This document shows positions 49,805 through 52,200 of a stretch of DNA of 52,200 nt, in pieces. Both the position numbers and the translations under genes were made by a program. The notes beneath the pieces are model-generated. The model saw only the letters and a program-made list of their open reading frames with translations, did not search any database and was not told the DNA's origin. Every line of letters begins with the position of its first letter. Within the stretch, counting starts at the first letter, position 1. Source of the stretch: an uncultured Anaerolineae bacterium (GTDB lineage: Bacteria; Chloroflexota; Anaerolineae; Anaerolineales; Villigracilaceae); the NCBI GenBank assembly GCA_903854805.1, contig CAINXK010000176.1, forward strand, positions 1 to 52,200. Reading direction: 5' to 3'.

Positions 49805-50570
49805 TGACGGCTCCTTGCAATTCATCCGCTTTGCGGCGACGTTTCGTGCCCAGGCTGGAAGGCAGTCCCAAACGAGCTTCCAGGGCTTTTATGATGGTTT
49901 CAAGTACTTTAACTCGTGCATGGTAGCGGTCCGTGGTCTCAACGATGGTCCACTGAGCGTGTGGAGAATCTGTGCGAGAGAGCATATCTTCGACAGCCTG
50001 GCTGTATTTTTCGTATTTCTTTTGCTCAAGCAAATCTTCCGGGCTGACCTGCCATGAAGTCAGGCTATCTTTGAGCAATTTTTTGATACGTTTTTCCTGC
50101 TCCTGTTTGCTGATATGGAGCCAAAATTTGAGGATTACCACGCCATCGGCGGCAAGCTGCTCCTCAAATTCAGCAATATCTTGATACGCCGATTCCCATG
50201 ATTTTTTATCGATAGTTTTATTGATACGGTCCGTAAGCACCCGCCTGTACCAGGATGTATCATAAGCAACCATCTGGCCACGCGCAGGGATCTTCAGCCA
50301 AAAACGCCATAACCATGGGTAACGGGTTTCAATCGTGCGTGGTGGGGTGATGGGCACTACCCGGAATCCGCGCGGATCCATGCGTTCAGCCAGAATACTG
50401 ATCAGCCGTCCTTTGCCAGTGGCAGCCCAACCTTCAAAGACGATCATGACAGGAACTTTGGCTTCATAAACGGCATGTTCCAATTCGTATATTCTCTGTT
50501 GTAGAGGGCCAATACGCTTATCGTATTCCTCTTTGAGCAGCGCGAGATCCAGGTTGACGTATTCCAGCAT
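49797..50570 (-). CDS. PPK2-family protein with altered active site (partner)
   Basis: A 257-residue PPK2-like protein aligned without gaps with the downstream gene over its first 110 residues. The Walker A sequence reads GWAATGKGR, so Asp49 becomes Ala and Gly55 becomes Arg. In the next motif, DTSWYRR replaces DRSWYGR (Arg105 to Thr, Gly109 to Arg). The P-loop lysine (Lys53) is retained. This suggests a weak or inactive kinase that may bind polyphosphate or regulate its partner, as does the N-terminal half of fused class II enzymes. A basic tail ends the protein. Confidence 0.88.
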   Translation of the reverse strand: MLEYVNLDLALLKEEYDKRIGPLQQRIYELEHAVYEAKVPVMIVFEGWAATGKGRLISILAERMDPRGFRVVPITPPRTIETRYPWLWRFWLKIPARGQMVAYDTSWYRRVLTDRINKTIDKKSWESAYQDIAEFEEQLAADGVVILKFWLHISKQEQEKRIKKLLKDSLTSWQVSPEDLLEQKKYEKYSQAVEDMLSRTDSPHAQWTIVETTDRYHARVKVLETIIKALEARLGLPSSLGTKRRRKADELQGAVNA

Positions 50571-50789
50571 GGGAATCCTTTTTTTTGCTTATTTCCGAGT
50601 CTGATATTGTTATTATACTATTTTCGGTGGCTGGGGTACACTGGTGCTAAAATAATCCGGGAAGTATCCTGAAAAATACCTGTAGTAACCTGATTATGTA
50701 TGAAAAACCCTACGTTTGATTGTGATATCTGCGGGGATGATCGGGGGTTCATGCCCCATGGCTTCAATAGAAAAAAGGGAAAAATCGTT

Positions 50790-51959
50790 ATGTCTCCTCG
50801 TTTTAACCGAGATCGTTTTACCTGGCTGGTTTATTTTCTGATGGCTTTTTTTGGGTATTTCATGAATATACTTGGCCCAATAACGCCATTTTTGAAAAGT
50901 GAGCTCAAGTTAACTTATACGGTCAGTAGTTTGCATTTTAGCGCATTTGCGCTGGGTATTTTGGTAGTTGGGTTGGGTGGTCACCTGGTGATCGTGAGGC
51001 TGGGTCGCTGGCATTCGTTATGGGTTGGTGCGATTGGGATGAGTCTGAGCGCGCTCTTGCTGATCTTTGGTAAAACTCCCCAGGAAACGATCGGCGCCTC
51101 TTTCCTGATGGGGCTGGTTGGTTCTCTGATCCTGGCAATTGTTCCTGCTGCGCTTTCTGAAAAACACGGTCAACAACGGGCAATTGCCATTTCAGAATCG
51201 AATGTGATCTCTTCGCTCGTGGCGATGGCTGCCCCCTTGCTGGTGGGTTGGTTGGCGCGCTTGGCTGGCGATTGGCGGCTGGCCCTGGGTATTGTGGCAA
51301 CTGCGCCGATATTTTTATATTTTGGCTTGGGCAGGGGGCTCAGCCTTGTAGATGCGTCTTTCGAACACGATAGTCAGCCTGCCGGCCAAACTTTATCAGC
51401 TTTATTCTGGTTTTATTGGGTGGCGATTGTTCTTGCAGTTTCAGTTGAGTTCTGCATGATCTCGTGGAGTGGCGATTTTCTGGAAAATGTATTAAAAATG
51501 CAGAAAATTGACGCTGCTCAGTCTGTCAGCCTGTTTTTTGCAGCCATGATCGTTGGACGTTATGCTGGCAGTCGCCTGGTGCAGAAAATTGCCTCATCTA
51601 AATTGGTGGAAATTTCCATATTCATAGCCAGCCTTGGCTTTCTGCTTTTCTGGAAAGCTGGCTCTATCTATCTTGGCCTGGCTGGGCTTTTTCTGACTGG
51701 TTTGGGGGTTGCCAGTTTGTACCCTTTGCTTCTTTCGCTGGCAATGGGTGCTGCCGGGAAAAACACGGTTCAGGCCAGTGCGCGTACAACCCTGGCTTCG
51801 GGCGCAGCAGTTTTGACCTTGCCCCTGATTTTGGGCAGGCTGGCAGATTCGGTCGGAATTGAATTGGCATATGGAGTGATTGTGTTTCTGTTGGTAGCTG
51901 TTTTTGTGATCGTACAGGTATCGACAAAAAAAATTCCCAGTAACCAGTTGTTGGGATAA
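50790..51959 (+). CDS. MFS transporter
   Basis: A 389-residue membrane protein with 11-12 helices and MFS-like repeats. It is unrelated in detail to the tandem pair at 31.8-34.2 kb. ATG 50790 (AAGGGA at 9 nt) gives a normal short N-terminus. An in-frame ATG at 50700 would add a 30-residue polar leader with CDIC; I consider it less likely. Substrate unknown. Confidence 0.8.
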   Translation: MSPRFNRDRFTWLVYFLMAFFGYFMNILGPITPFLKSELKLTYTVSSLHFSAFALGILVVGLGGHLVIVRLGRWHSLWVGAIGMSLSALLLIFGKTPQETIGASFLMGLVGSLILAIVPAALSEKHGQQRAIAISESNVISSLVAMAAPLLVGWLARLAGDWRLALGIVATAPIFLYFGLGRGLSLVDASFEHDSQPAGQTLSALFWFYWVAIVLAVSVEFCMISWSGDFLENVLKMQKIDAAQSVSLFFAAMIVGRYAGSRLVQKIASSKLVEISIFIASLGFLLFWKAGSIYLGLAGLFLTGLGVASLYPLLLSLAMGAAGKNTVQASARTTLASGAAVLTLPLILGRLADSVGIELAYGVIVFLLVAVFVIVQVSTKKIPSNQLLG

Positions 51960-52200
51960 TGTTTCAATCGAAAGTAGTCAGTTAGCGTACTTGATTACCT
52001 GACATGGTGTGATCGCCACTATTTGGGAGTATTTTTATTTTTCCGTAACTCTGCATCGCCAGTTTGCGGAGCTAAAAAAGTGTGGTTGGTGTCAAGATGA
52101 AGAGCTCGTGAGTAAAAACTGGTTGGCTTAAGAATATGCAAGCATATGGGGAAACCATAAAAAGGTTCATCAAAATAATGCGGCCCGTTAATGATTTAAC
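51960..52200. other. No gene seen at right edge
   Basis: A 241-nt stretch with no open reading frame of note, RNA gene or repeat that I recognise. It may be the upstream region of a gene beyond the window. Confidence 0.4.

Noticed and set aside
1..52200. Mobile elements, tRNA or rRNA genes, CRISPR arrays
   Set aside because: No transposase, integrase, terminal repeat, tRNA cloverleaf with CCA or repeat-spacer pattern was seen by eye; tRNA detection by eye is limited.

Overview
The window looks like a chromosomal segment of a Chloroflexota bacterium, most likely Anaerolineae-like. This is inferred from gene content, not from a marker search. The supporting signs are two tandem NuoM paralogues, a DHH-CBS-CBS-nucleotidyltransferase fusion, a short archaeal-type ProS, rpsO-pnp synteny, and a mixture of Shine-Dalgarno and apparently leaderless genes. 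I see no rRNA, tRNA, CRISPR array, insertion sequence or phage gene.

Layout. 1-5297: the end of a peptide-type ABC binding protein, an unknown protein, an M20 peptidase, a DUF1385 membrane protein, a Rieske oxygenase (-) and a phosphodiester glycosidase-like protein. 5373-6749 (-): tryptophanase. 7035-10925: a complete ABC importer (lipoprotein, two permeases, ATPase) behind a leader with two mutually exclusive hairpins. 11028-15566: a small membrane protein, a metallophosphoesterase, an APC permease, a nucleotidyltransferase-fold protein and a membrane-anchored protein. 15782-24945: nuoA-H-J-K-L-M-M-N. 25040-27411: atpI/Z-like gene, atpB, atpE and an atpF-atpH fusion. 27488-30130: murE, SRPBCC, GNAT. 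30222-40404 (-): an unknown protein with a Cys-rich tail, DUF1697, two tandem MFS transporters, pnp, rpsO, a HEAT-like protein, proS, a LOG-family protein and a MazG-like pyrophosphohydrolase. 40631-44656 (+): the DHH-CBS-nucleotidyltransferase, DUF2726 and an inositol-phosphatase-family protein. 44708-46868 (-): a CxxCH haem-binding protein and a diguanylate cyclase. 47157-49090: feoAB. 49097-50570 (-): two overlapping PPK2 genes. 50790-51959: MFS.

The most striking region is 15.7-27.5 kb. Two neighbouring bioenergetic operons appear to be cut at the membrane boundary. The nuo operon carries exactly the seven kinds of membrane subunit of complex I (A, H, J, K, L, M, N) and none of the peripheral-arm subunits (B, C, D, E, F, G, I). 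The atp operon carries only Fo (a, c and a b-delta fusion) and no F1 gene. There is a second NuoM, and NuoL has an insertion of about 26 residues in its lateral-helix region, which together predict a complex I with four antiporter-type subunits. The second NuoM lacks the conserved TM7 lysine. The soluble sectors must be encoded elsewhere if the complexes are functional.

Other points worth attention: at least five genes have a -10-like hexamer exactly 6 nt before the ATG and no useful ribosome binding site, which suggests leaderless transcripts. A minus-strand promoter-to-terminator unit at 40464-40601 may be a leader or small RNA. The PPK2 pair resembles an unfused two-domain polyphosphate:AMP phosphotransferase, with a first partner that has lost key residues.
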